Positions 40,326 through 47,996 of a DNA stretch of 64,000 nucleotides are shown here, in pieces (within the stretch, counting starts at the first letter, position 1; every line of letters begins with the position of its first letter). A model generated the notes under the pieces. It saw nothing but the letters and a program-made list of their open reading frames with translations, was not told the DNA's origin and made no database searches. This stretch comes from Pigmentiphaga sp. (GTDB lineage Bacteria > Pseudomonadota > Gammaproteobacteria > Burkholderiales > Burkholderiaceae_B). Both the position numbers and the translations under genes were made by a program. Where the stretch lies: positions 25,232 through 89,231 of the forward strand of contig JALOAI010000024.1 of assembly GCA_023228945.1 (NCBI GenBank). The letters run 5' to 3'.

Positions 40326-41188
40326 CCTACACGTGGCCGGCGTCGTACCGGTCGATTCCCGTCGACCACGGCTACGCGCTCTATGGTGCGCTGAGCTGGG
40401 CGCTGCAGATGATCCACGAGGGTTCGTGGCAGGTGTGTCCGCTGGCCGGCAAGCCGGTCGGTCGCGAGCTGCGAGGGCCTGGGACTCTGCAGATCCGCGG
40501 GCCGCTGGCCGAGTCGATGCTCGGCGCGCTGAATGGGCAGCGCATGCGTGTGGGCAGCCGCGAGATGTTCTTGGGTCGGGCTACGCTCTCGGAGGTCAAG
40601 CCGGCGCGCGAGCTCGCGGCTCGGTTCGTGACGATCAAAAACGCCACGACCGAGGATGCCCTGCTCACACACCTGGTCGAGCGGCTCACCGCGATGATCG
40701 GCCGGGTACCCGAGATCACGATCGGCCGGCGCAGGGTGATGGTGATCGGCAGCAAGCGCGTCGTCGGATTCGGTGTCGCGCTCGCGGGGCTCGAGGATGA
40801 GGAGAGCATGACGGTGCAGCTCGAGGGTCTCGGCGGTCGGCGACGGATGGGCGGTGGCGTGTTCCTGCCTCACCAGTCGATCCAGGGCCGCTGGTACATG
40901 ACGCCTCACGCCGTTCGGCAGCTGATCGAGCGACACGGCCGGGGGCTGGGGATCAGCCACTACGACGACGCGCTCGCGTGGATGGTCGAGGACTCCCAAC
41001 ACGCGGTGAAGGCCCACGATGCGAGGGGCGGGGGTGAGGTCTGGGTTGGCCGCCGACCGTGGCGCATCCGCTACGTGATCGGCTCGCCGATGACGTCGGC
41101 TCCGAACCCGCTGCCGCCCGTCGTCACGGTGCTCTCGAACGAGCGCAAGAGCAGTCGGAGCAGTCGGAGCAGTCGGAGGGCGTCATGA
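40313..41188 (+). CDS. cas6: Cas6 (I-MYXAN-like) with extra C-terminal domain
   Basis: 291 residues. I-P-V-D-H-G-Y-A-L-Y-G-A-L (15-27) with a candidate catalytic His19, F-V-T-I-K-N (105-110), V-V-G-F-G-V-A-L-A-G-L (150-160) and G-L-G-G-R-R-R-M-G-G-G-V-F-L-P (172-186) follow the pattern of the I-MYXAN/Cmx6-type Cas6 crRNA endonuclease; the usual M-G-C-G is M-G-G-G here. From residue 191 a second domain follows (W-Y-M-T-P-H-A-V-R-Q-L-I-E-R...E-V-W-V-G-R-R), like stand-alone small phage proteins. Ends in a Ser/Arg repeat. Confidence 0.8.
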   Translation: MRFVTYTWPASYRSIPVDHGYALYGALSWALQMIHEGSWQVCPLAGKPVGRELRGPGTLQIRGPLAESMLGALNGQRMRVGSREMFLGRATLSEVKPARELAARFVTIKNATTEDALLTHLVERLTAMIGRVPEITIGRRRVMVIGSKRVVGFGVALAGLEDEESMTVQLEGLGGRRRMGGGVFLPHQSIQGRWYMTPHAVRQLIERHGRGLGISHYDDALAWMVEDSQHAVKAHDARGGGEVWVGRRPWRIRYVIGSPMTSAPNPLPPVVTVLSNERKSSRSSRSSRRAS

Positions 41189-41895
41189 GCCTGATCGCCG
41201 ACCCTCGCCACACTCGCGCTGACCTGCGTCGCTGGGATGCGACCGTGCTCGCGGCTCTGGAGACGACCAGGACGGTCGAGCACCAGCGCCGGCTCGACGA
41301 AGCCCGCCGGGCGATCGACGAGTTCGGTAGCGACGGCTACGTCGGTGTCTCGTGGGGCAAAGACTCGATGGTGGTCGGCCACCTCGCGCAGTCGGCCGGG
41401 CTACCGTTGGTGTGGATCCGCGTGCACCCGATCGAGAATCCCGACTGCGTCGCCGTCGCCGAGGCGAGCGGCTGGGAGTACTCGACGATCGAGCGGTGGT
41501 GTCGGTGGGAGCGAGGCGAGTGGCGAGCCTCCGGCACGCTCGAGGCCGGCTTTGCGGAGGCGCGCGAGCGGTTCGGGTCGCGCCATGTCTCGGGCGTACG
41601 CGCGGAGGAAAGCGGCACTCGCAAACTGACCTGCATGCGCAACGGCACGGTGAGCGAGTCGACGTGCCGGCCACTCGCGTGGTGGACCGGCTATGACGTG
41701 TTCGGCTACCTGCTGACCCACGACCTGCCGATCCACCCCGCCTACGCGTTCACGATGCGAGGGCTGCTCGACCCATGCACGATCCGCGTGGCCTCGCTGA
41801 CTGGGCGCCGCGGGACGGGGATGGGCCGCGAGCAGTGGGAGCGCTTCTACTACGCGCGGCGGCTTGCCGTGCTCGCGCGAGGCCCCAATGCGTGA
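41185..41895 (+). CDS. cysH: CysH-like PAPS reductase-family protein of type IV-B system
   Basis: 236 residues, ATGA-coupled to cas6. The PP-loop V-S-W-G-K-D-S (55-61) and V-R-A-E-E-S-G-T-R-K are CysH motifs, but no C-terminal ECGxHxx redox motif of assimilatory reductases is seen. A CysH-like gene is the known ancillary marker of type IV-B loci. Its biochemical role there is unknown; PP-loop enzymes adenylylate or thiolate substrates, including nucleic acids (DndC). It supports the IV-B assignment strongly. Confidence 0.85.
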   Translation: MSLIADPRHTRADLRRWDATVLAALETTRTVEHQRRLDEARRAIDEFGSDGYVGVSWGKDSMVVGHLAQSAGLPLVWIRVHPIENPDCVAVAEASGWEYSTIERWCRWERGEWRASGTLEAGFAEARERFGSRHVSGVRAEESGTRKLTCMRNGTVSESTCRPLAWWTGYDVFGYLLTHDLPIHPAYAFTMRGLLDPCTIRVASLTGRRGTGMGREQWERFYYARRLAVLARGPNA

Positions 41896-42577
41896 GGTCG
41901 TTCCGGGGCTCTGGCGATCGCCACTACCGAAGGCCCGCGACGTCGCAGCGTGGGCAGCCATGGGCGGGCGCTCGGTGGTCGACCTGACCCAGCGACCGCG
42001 ACCGACGGTCGAGCGTGCGTGTGCTCGAGCTGGGCTCAGCTACATCAAACACCCGATGCCCTACTCGGGTGGCGACTACACAGCGGCGACCAACGTGGTC
42101 CTGGCCGCACCGCGACCGGCCCTGTTTCACTGCTACCACGGTCGCGACCGGACCGGCGTGGTCGCTCGCCTGGTCAGGATGCGCGAGGCAGGGCGCGTCG
42201 TGCTGGTCGGCGTCGGCCGAAACCTGAACCGGGCCTACAGGACGGCGGAGGCGTACGGGATTCGGCAGATCGGCCTGGTCCGCTGCAACGCGACGATCAG
42301 CGGTCGGCTGTTCGCCGCAGCTGGCCGAGTCGACGTGCAGGCGCTCGACGATATCCCGACCGGGCCGGGTGTGGTCGCGCTCGAGACGGGCGCTGGCGTG
42401 TCGATCGACGTGCTGGATTGGTCCGAGGTCGACACCGTGCTGATCGGCGGCGAGACGTCGGGCCTGACCCGCACGCTCCCGGTCCGCTACGCGCACATTC
42501 CGATGGCCGGCTCGATCAGCGGGCTGACCGTTGAGGGGGCCCTAGTCGCGGCCCTCGAGGCTTGGCGCCGGCCTTAG
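41888..42577 (+). CDS. Tyrosine/RNA phosphatase-SPOUT methyltransferase fusion
   Basis: 229 residues, starting inside the cysH end (8-nt overlap). Residues 1-105: cysteine phosphatase domain with H81-C82-x5-R88-T-G active-site loop and a D-L-T-Q strand. Residues 105-229: a TrmH/SpoU-like half with L-V-R-C-N-A-T-I-S-G-R, V-L-I-G-G-E-T-S-G-L and I-P-M-A-G-S-I-S-G-L-T-V-E-G-A-L, matching the SPOUT cofactor knot. Combined RNA 5'-phosphatase and 2'-O-methyltransferase activity is one idea. The coupling to cysH ties it to the CRISPR operon. Confidence 0.7.
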   Translation: MREVVPGLWRSPLPKARDVAAWAAMGGRSVVDLTQRPRPTVERACARAGLSYIKHPMPYSGGDYTAATNVVLAAPRPALFHCYHGRDRTGVVARLVRMREAGRVVLVGVGRNLNRAYRTAEAYGIRQIGLVRCNATISGRLFAAAGRVDVQALDDIPTGPGVVALETGAGVSIDVLDWSEVDTVLIGGETSGLTRTLPVRYAHIPMAGSISGLTVEGALVAALEAWRRP

Positions 42578-42610
42578 GAATAAGGGCGCGCAGGCGGTGT
42601 TCGACGGACC

Positions 42611-43987
42611 ATGTCCACCGCTGAATCGCCATTCGATATCTGGGACTTCGAGGGTTGGGCCCTCGCCCAGGTCCAACACCACCGCCATCTCGCCGCGTTT
42701 GCGGACCCGCTTGACCGCTATCGAACCACGAGCGCGGCCGAGAGTCACGCGGATGTGGCCGAACTGTGGTCCAAGATCCATCGCCGCATCGTCGACCGCG
42801 ACAGCATAGGTCTGTACGGACTCGTTGAGATCCATATGCAGCAGTACCTCAAGTTGGAGGACGAGTCCGTCCTGCTCTTCGATGCAGCGACGTTCTCCAA
42901 TGAAGGTGTCACGAGCGTCGGTGTCTGGCACAGGATCGAAGGCATCCGCTACCGCGGGATCTTCATCCCGGCCAAGGCTGTCGCGGTCGAGCCTGCCGAC
43001 CCAATCAACAACGAGGGCGAGGTCGAGGGCAGCGACCCCGATCATGACCGGCAGGCGATGGTCCTTGAGGCGGAGCTCGGCGAGCTCTTGGAGTGGCCCG
43101 CACGAGCCAGCAATCACCGAATCGATCGCCTCCTGGCGATCGCCCAGCGGGGCAAGCTCGCCGAGGAGAAGCTGGTCAACGTGCTCAAGCAGCTCGGATG
43201 GACCGGCGCTCTTCACTCGAACGAGTACCCGCTCGAGAGCATCGACAAGGTCGCGGCCGATCTGATCCGCCAGCCGGTCAGGAACGCGAATCACTACTGG
43301 CAGGTCAGCGATGATGTCCTGGTCATGCTGCGCAGCGGCGAAGCGCTCCACCCCTGGCTGAACGACAAGAGCGTGGCCGCTCGGGTGGTCATCGAGGTCG
43401 ATCCTCAGAAGGGAGACGTTTGGCTGGTCAAGGACGCTCGTGGCCAAACGTCGCCGTTTAGCCTGCGGATGCTGATCCGCGAGCGCGAGCAGCTCTACGA
43501 CGACGCGGTGATCCTCCACCAGATCGCTGCCGAGATCGAGGGTAGCGACGAGGTGCCGACCGAACCCATGCCGGACAACCCGGCGCTGCGCACCGGTCCG
43601 CTGGGCGTGATCACGCGGGCGCGGGCTCTCGTCGGGTTCCTCCGTCGCACGGCCAACGCGATCGCCGAGGTTCCTTGCTCCCCTGAGTGGGCGGCGACGG
43701 AAGCGGATCGCAAGGCCAAAGCCGATCGTCGGCGTGAGCTGATGAAGTGGGACGCACCGCAGAGCACGTCCGAGTACAAACGCGGCCGGGATCACGAACG
43801 GCTCGATGTGCTCGACTTTCTGCGGTACCCGCCTGGGTCATTGCCGGAGCACTGGAAAACCTGTGTGAGCGAGTTGCTGGAGGCGCTGAAAGCTGGCCGC
43901 CACGTCGGATCGGCGAAGCGGATCTACGACACGACCGGCATCGACGACGGCCCCGCTGAGTCGATCGTCAAGCCCGTCACCGAGTGA
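42611..43987 (+). CDS. Large hypothetical protein sharing motifs with the initiator
   Basis: 458 residues. Unknown N-terminal domain (F-D-I-W-D-F-E-G-W-A-L-A-Q-V-Q-H-H-R), a central region with V-I-E-V-D-P-Q-K-G-D-V-W-L-V, and a block P-C-S-P-E-W-A-x-T-E-A-D-R...R-R-R-E-L-M-K-W also present near the end of the replication initiator. A 27-nt tract around 43080-43106 is nearly identical to 25071-25097. It is 33 nt after the phosphatase/SPOUT gene and may be part of the same cargo. Converges on terL. Function unknown. Confidence 0.6.
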   Translation: MSTAESPFDIWDFEGWALAQVQHHRHLAAFADPLDRYRTTSAAESHADVAELWSKIHRRIVDRDSIGLYGLVEIHMQQYLKLEDESVLLFDAATFSNEGVTSVGVWHRIEGIRYRGIFIPAKAVAVEPADPINNEGEVEGSDPDHDRQAMVLEAELGELLEWPARASNHRIDRLLAIAQRGKLAEEKLVNVLKQLGWTGALHSNEYPLESIDKVAADLIRQPVRNANHYWQVSDDVLVMLRSGEALHPWLNDKSVAARVVIEVDPQKGDVWLVKDARGQTSPFSLRMLIREREQLYDDAVILHQIAAEIEGSDEVPTEPMPDNPALRTGPLGVITRARALVGFLRRTANAIAEVPCSPEWAATEADRKAKADRRRELMKWDAPQSTSEYKRGRDHERLDVLDFLRYPPGSLPEHWKTCVSELLEALKAGRHVGSAKRIYDTTGIDDGPAESIVKPVTE

Positions 43988-45653
43988 GAAAATCGATCGG
44001 ATCGGTCGGGATCCCCTCCTCGCCCATCGACGGGATCGAGAACATCTCGATCGCTTTGCGAGCAATCCAAAGGGCCATCAGCAAGTCGCCGGTGTGCTCT
44101 TTGGGTTTGCTCGGATCGAACGCCATCGCCTCGTTTTTGAGCTCCTGAATCTCGCGTGCTGGCTGCACAGCGGTCAGCACCCCTCGCTCGTTGTCGACCA
44201 CCGCTCCCTTGTCGCAGGGGAACAACCACTGCCCGCGCGCGAGTTCGATCGCCCAGCCCTCCACGCCGCGGGACAGATGCCATTTGCTGACGCCGGTATG
44301 CGTGCCCTCGATCGGCATCGTCGTGAGCTCCTTAGCGAAGTCGATCAGGTGCTGCTGTGCGCCGTTGTCCTCGACAGCGATCACCGAGCCATAGGATCGC
44401 TGGACCGCCCGGAGCTCGCGGAGGATCTCGGGCCCGGTCCAGCGTCCTCGACGAGCATCGATCAGCTGGCGCTTGCCGTTGGGCAGCACAGCGATCGTGA
44501 CGATCGCCGTGTAGTCGGCCCCGACCTTTTTTTTGTGGCCGAGGTCAACGCCGGTGAACGTCGCGTGCTCGCGCCACATCGGTGGACGGAACGGCAAGCC
44601 GCGACCGAGCTCGAGCGCTTGCCAAAACCACTCCTCGCGGAACCGGCCCGCGCCCTCGCTGGGAAGCCGGTTGAAAAGCATCATCTCGGACTCGATCGGC
44701 CCGAGATCGAGGATCTTCTCCTCGATCATCTCGATCGGCAGCACGCGAGGAGCGAGCAGGATGCGTTCGCCGTCGACTACCGTGTACGCCTCCTCGCGCA
44801 GGTAGCCCCAGCCGACCTTTTTGGCGAGCCTCTGTAGCTGGTCCTCTTTGTGCCAGATGTGGCCGATCGCTCGGACCCACGGCAGCGAGCCGGGGATCGT
44901 CAATCGGCTCAGCACCGAGCCCAGCCACGAATTCATTTTCTCGCGTAGATCATGCGTGAGCGTGTTCGTGAAGTTGCAGAGATCGTCGATCACCAGCCCG
45001 TTCGCGCGCGCTCCGAGTACGCCCTGGGCGAACGACCCGTACGCCTGCACGCTGGCCTCGGGTGCAAACAGCGAGCGCTGGATCGTGAACCGCAGCGCCT
45101 GCCAATCGCGACCGCGCTTGAGGTTCGGGAACACATGGCGCACCCGTTGGTTGCGCTCGATCTGCTCCTTCATGTCCGCGACCTGTCGCTTCGGGTGGTC
45201 CTCGGTCGACGACAGATAGAGAAACCGCTGATCGGGATCTCGGCCGAGCTCCCACAGCAAGCGCCCACGCATCTGCGTGGTCTTGCCGCTTCCGGTCGGA
45301 GCGAGCAGCACGGACCGCCGGTACTCGAACCACAGATCTTGCCAGCGCCGGTGGCAATCCTCCTGGGGAGCGCCGAACACGTACTCGATGAACGCGTTGG
45401 GATCGTTCCTCGCTCGCTCGATCTGCAGCATGCGCAGCGCAAAGGCCCGTTCCCGGGGTGACGCTTTGTTGCGCTTTTTGGCGGCCGCCACGGGCGGAGT
45501 GTAGCCCGCTGGGTCGCCGCGACTGCGCTCCTGGATGGGTGCGGCATCGTCGGGGTCCACCGCGATCCCCAGCGGCTCGAGGGAGCTGTCGTCGGTCCAC
45601 CAATCGCACGACCCGCCGAGCTGACTGATCTCGATCGCTGGGTCGGGCAACAC
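43977..45653 (-). CDS. terL: Terminase large subunit
   Basis: 558 residues. Walker A A-P-T-G-S-G-K-T (118-125), Walker B G-L-V-I-D-D (219-224), and a C-terminal RNase H-fold nuclease with G-V-D-L-G-H (Asp370), A-D-Y-T-A-I (Asp380) and I-A-V-E-D-N (Glu428). The motor packages DNA through the portal and cuts it. The first 60 residues are a low-complexity extension. Its end overlaps the convergent gene by 11 bp. The portal is 6.7 kb away, separated by the CRISPR cargo. Confidence 0.92.
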   Translation of the reverse strand: MLPDPAIEISQLGGSCDWWTDDSSLEPLGIAVDPDDAAPIQERSRGDPAGYTPPVAAAKKRNKASPRERAFALRMLQIERARNDPNAFIEYVFGAPQEDCHRRWQDLWFEYRRSVLLAPTGSGKTTQMRGRLLWELGRDPDQRFLYLSSTEDHPKRQVADMKEQIERNQRVRHVFPNLKRGRDWQALRFTIQRSLFAPEASVQAYGSFAQGVLGARANGLVIDDLCNFTNTLTHDLREKMNSWLGSVLSRLTIPGSLPWVRAIGHIWHKEDQLQRLAKKVGWGYLREEAYTVVDGERILLAPRVLPIEMIEEKILDLGPIESEMMLFNRLPSEGAGRFREEWFWQALELGRGLPFRPPMWREHATFTGVDLGHKKKVGADYTAIVTIAVLPNGKRQLIDARRGRWTGPEILRELRAVQRSYGSVIAVEDNGAQQHLIDFAKELTTMPIEGTHTGVSKWHLSRGVEGWAIELARGQWLFPCDKGAVVDNERGVLTAVQPAREIQELKNEAMAFDPSKPKEHTGDLLMALWIARKAIEMFSIPSMGEEGIPTDPIDFLTR

Positions 45654-45744
45654 CGATCAACGCTGCCACGGCAACTGTAGGGTTTCAATCGGGCGAAATT
45701 ATCGGGTTGCGGAACAGACCCAGTGAGCGACGGTTGCCGGACGC

Positions 45745-46221
45745 ATGCCCAACCAACCACCATCACCGAACACATTCGTGTTGGCCCTACGAACATCTTC
45801 TGGCACGTTGCGGTCGATCGACGTCGAGGGTCCGATCTTCGGACCCAACAACCGTGCGCTCCAGTCCGAGGAGCAACGCAGTTGGCCTCGTCTCTCGACC
45901 GATCCGCCCGAGGGACACGGACTCTGGCTCTGGGAGGGGCAAGGCGGCGAGGGGGCCTGGCGTCGGCTCAACTACCTCGAGGCGATCTATTTCGCCGTGG
46001 GCACGATGCCGTGGCAGTTCGACGGCTCGCTGCACCGCGAGCGGATGGCTCGCGACGAGCAGATCGCTGCGGTCGCGGGTCATCTGCTCGCGCAGGTCGG
46101 CGAGTCGATCCGCCAGATGGGTGTGGACATCCTCGCGAGCGACGGGGCGTCGGTAGGCTACGAGCAGCTCGCCAAAGCGCGCGCCGAGGCTCTGCAGAGC
46201 GTGATCACCGAGAATGGCTGA
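45745..46221 (+). CDS. Hypothetical protein
   Basis: 158 residues. N-terminal Pro-rich segment, G-H-G-L-W-L-W-E-G-Q-G-G-E-G-A-W-R-R, and helical C-terminal half (E-Q-I-A-A-V-A-G-H-L-L-A-Q-V). Divergent from terL and coupled (8-nt overlap) to the coiled-coil gene downstream. No family recognised; position suggests an early head gene or packaging accessory. Confidence 0.6.
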   Translation: MPNQPPSPNTFVLALRTSSGTLRSIDVEGPIFGPNNRALQSEEQRSWPRLSTDPPEGHGLWLWEGQGGEGAWRRLNYLEAIYFAVGTMPWQFDGSLHRERMARDEQIAAVAGHLLAQVGESIRQMGVDILASDGASVGYEQLAKARAEALQSVITENG

Positions 46222-46723
46222 GCATCGCCTCATCGAGCGTCTCCTTCGCCGACGCGAGCGATTGCTCGATCAGAGCGAGCAGCTCCTGCAGCAGCGAGCG
46301 GAGCTGCTCGCTCGCGTCGACGAGGTTGACGAGAGGATCGCGGAAGCGGTCCAGACCAAGCTCAGGCAGCGGGAGCGAGCCCGGGCCGAGAAGCAGCGCC
46401 TCGCCCGGGAGCGCGAGCGCGAGCGGGCTCGGGAAGCACGGCGACGACGGGTGGTCTACCGCGAGCACGTACTCGCACTGGTGGCCGCGGCCGGCCGGGC
46501 GCACTTCGGCACGAGGATCGGCCGCACCGCGATCTTGAGCTCGGACATGACGCGGCCAAGGGCCTGCCGGCGAGTCGCTATCTACCTGCTCGCCGAGCTC
46601 GGGCTGTCGTGGTCCGATGTCTCGCGCGCGCTCAACCGAGACCGTCGAACGATCCGACCAGCGTCGGTCGCCCGGCTGTCGGTCGACGAGCTGATGATCC
46701 TCGAGCTTGCGCTGAGCTGGTGA
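46214..46723 (+). CDS. Coiled-coil protein with DnaA domain IV-like C-terminus
   Basis: 169 residues. Residues 1-85 are a long Arg/Glu coiled coil. Residues 85-150 contain M-T-R-P-R-A-C-R-R-V-A-I-Y-L-L-A-E-L-G-L-S-W-S-D-V-S-R-A-L-N-R-D-R-R-T, laid out like the basic loop, helix and signature motif of DnaA domain IV, which binds DnaA boxes. It lacks the ATPase domain. It may be a DNA-binding protein for packaging-site or replication control. Confidence 0.6.
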   Translation: MAEHRLIERLLRRRERLLDQSEQLLQQRAELLARVDEVDERIAEAVQTKLRQRERARAEKQRLARERERERAREARRRRVVYREHVLALVAAAGRAHFGTRIGRTAILSSDMTRPRACRRVAIYLLAELGLSWSDVSRALNRDRRTIRPASVARLSVDELMILELALSW

Positions 46724-46749
46724 AGTTGCGCCGAGCTACGGCAGCCGAG

Positions 46750-46761
46750 TAGGCTTGAACC
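46750..46761 (+). promoter_or_regulatory. TAGGCT-N6-GTG leaderless promoter of capsid operon
   Basis: CGAG-TAGGCT followed by 6 nt and the GTG of the first capsid-operon gene, so this operon should start leaderless. Confidence 0.6.
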
Positions 46762-47166
46762 GTGGCCGGGCTATCCGTACAGAGCACGGGATCGCTGCGT
46801 GTGCGACCTACCGGGTGCACGCCCGATGGCAACGCGAGCTCGGGCTCGTCGTTCTCGTTTGGGCTTCGTCCAGCCAATCGAACAGCGGCGCTCAACGGCG
46901 GGGCTGCACGTGCGACCGTCGACAGCCCTGCCGCGTTCGAGCAGCAGCCGTGGACCAATGGCCTGCGCGCGCGCGTGTTCTACCTGCGTGTGCTGACCGA
47001 CGCAGCGCTCACGCTCCGGCTCACCCTCGAATCCTCGGGCCCGATCACGATCCCCTGCCAGGGCGTGTTCGGGCCGCTCGAATTCCCTGCCACCGATCGC
47101 GTGACGGGCGTCGAGATCAAGGGCTCCGGCACGTTCGAATGGCAGGCGTTAGGCGACCGACAATGA
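46762..47166 (+). CDS. Beta-rich protein heading the capsid operon
   Basis: 134 residues from GTG. Gly/Ser-rich and all-beta (S-G-S-S-F-S-F-G-L-R...A-R-V-F-Y-L-R-V-L-T-D). Similar in style to head fibre or decoration proteins. The stop overlaps the scaffold ATG (ATGA). No named family. Confidence 0.55.
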   Translation: MAGLSVQSTGSLRVRPTGCTPDGNASSGSSFSFGLRPANRTAALNGGAARATVDSPAAFEQQPWTNGLRARVFYLRVLTDAALTLRLTLESSGPITIPCQGVFGPLEFPATDRVTGVEIKGSGTFEWQALGDRQ

Positions 47167-47945
47167 TCAATCCAAGCGACCCGACCACCACCCCGACCAC
47201 CACCCCGACCAACCCCGCGCCGGCGCCCGCTGGCCAAGCGCCTGCAGCTGGTAGTCCAGCCCCGGGCACCGCTGTCCAACCTCCCGCGTCGCCGCCCGCC
47301 CAGCCAGATGCAGGCAAGCCCGAGCAGACTCCTGCGCCCGCGGCCGGCGGGGCGAAGCCCGAGCCCAACGCGGACGTGCCCGCGCCCGCGAGCACGCCCG
47401 AGGTCGACCTCGAGCATCCGTCGGTGAAGGCGGCGATCGAGTCCGCTGCCAAGCGCGCGCGCGAGGAGGCGATCGAGGCCGAGAAGGCCCGGCTCGCCGA
47501 GGAGCAGCGCCAAGCTCAGCTGAGCGAGGAGGAGCGCCTGCGCGAGGCAGCCGAGGCTGCTGCCCAAGCGAAGGCCGACGCGGAGCAGCGGGCCGCCAAG
47601 CTCGAGATGGAGCGCGACATGATCGCCTCGCTGGCTTCCCAAGGCCGCGTGATCCCACCCGGCGATCCGCGGCTGGGCGTCGCGTCGAGCCTGGTGGCCG
47701 AGCTTCGAGCGGCCAATCCGGGCATGTCGGTCGCGGACGCGGTCAAGCAGGCGCTCGAACGGCACAGCTGGCTCGGCGACGCGTTCGGAGGCGACCAGCA
47801 GCAAGAGCAGCGTCCGTCCACCAGCGCCAGCCAAGCCCCCGCACCGACTCACACCCCCACGCCGCCGAAGGCCAAGACGGCCGCCGAGATGACGACCGCC
47901 GAGTACAAGGCGCGGTGCCGAGAGCTGGGCATCCAAGTACACTAA
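47163..47945 (+). CDS. Capsid scaffolding protein
   Basis: 260 residues. A Thr/Pro/Ala-rich N-terminal linker of about 75 residues is followed by a long helix of E, A, K and R (residues 90-155, A-I-E-A-E-K-A-R-L-A-E-E-Q-R) and a helical C-terminus ending Y-K-A-R-C-R-E-L-G-I-Q-V-H. A basic C-terminal helix that binds the capsid shell and a central coiled coil are typical of scaffolds, and it lies just before the major capsid gene. Confidence 0.75.
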   Translation: MINPSDPTTTPTTTPTNPAPAPAGQAPAAGSPAPGTAVQPPASPPAQPDAGKPEQTPAPAAGGAKPEPNADVPAPASTPEVDLEHPSVKAAIESAAKRAREEAIEAEKARLAEEQRQAQLSEEERLREAAEAAAQAKADAEQRAAKLEMERDMIASLASQGRVIPPGDPRLGVASSLVAELRAANPGMSVADAVKQALERHSWLGDAFGGDQQQEQRPSTSASQAPAPTHTPTPPKAKTAAEMTTAEYKARCRELGIQVH

Positions 47946-47996
47946 TCTCGAACCGCTCGCTCGACCTGGACAGCGCTCAACGAAGGGATTGACCCC

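Noticed and set aside
41143..41180. Short tandem repeats at the end of cas6 as a mini-array
   Set aside because: They are three in-frame 9-bp copies coding Ser-Ser-Arg, far too short for CRISPR repeats.
42611..43987. The 458-residue protein as a further Cas subunit or DinG
   Set aside because: No helicase motifs, no RAMP Gly-rich loop and no zinc site; it shares motifs with the replication initiator instead.
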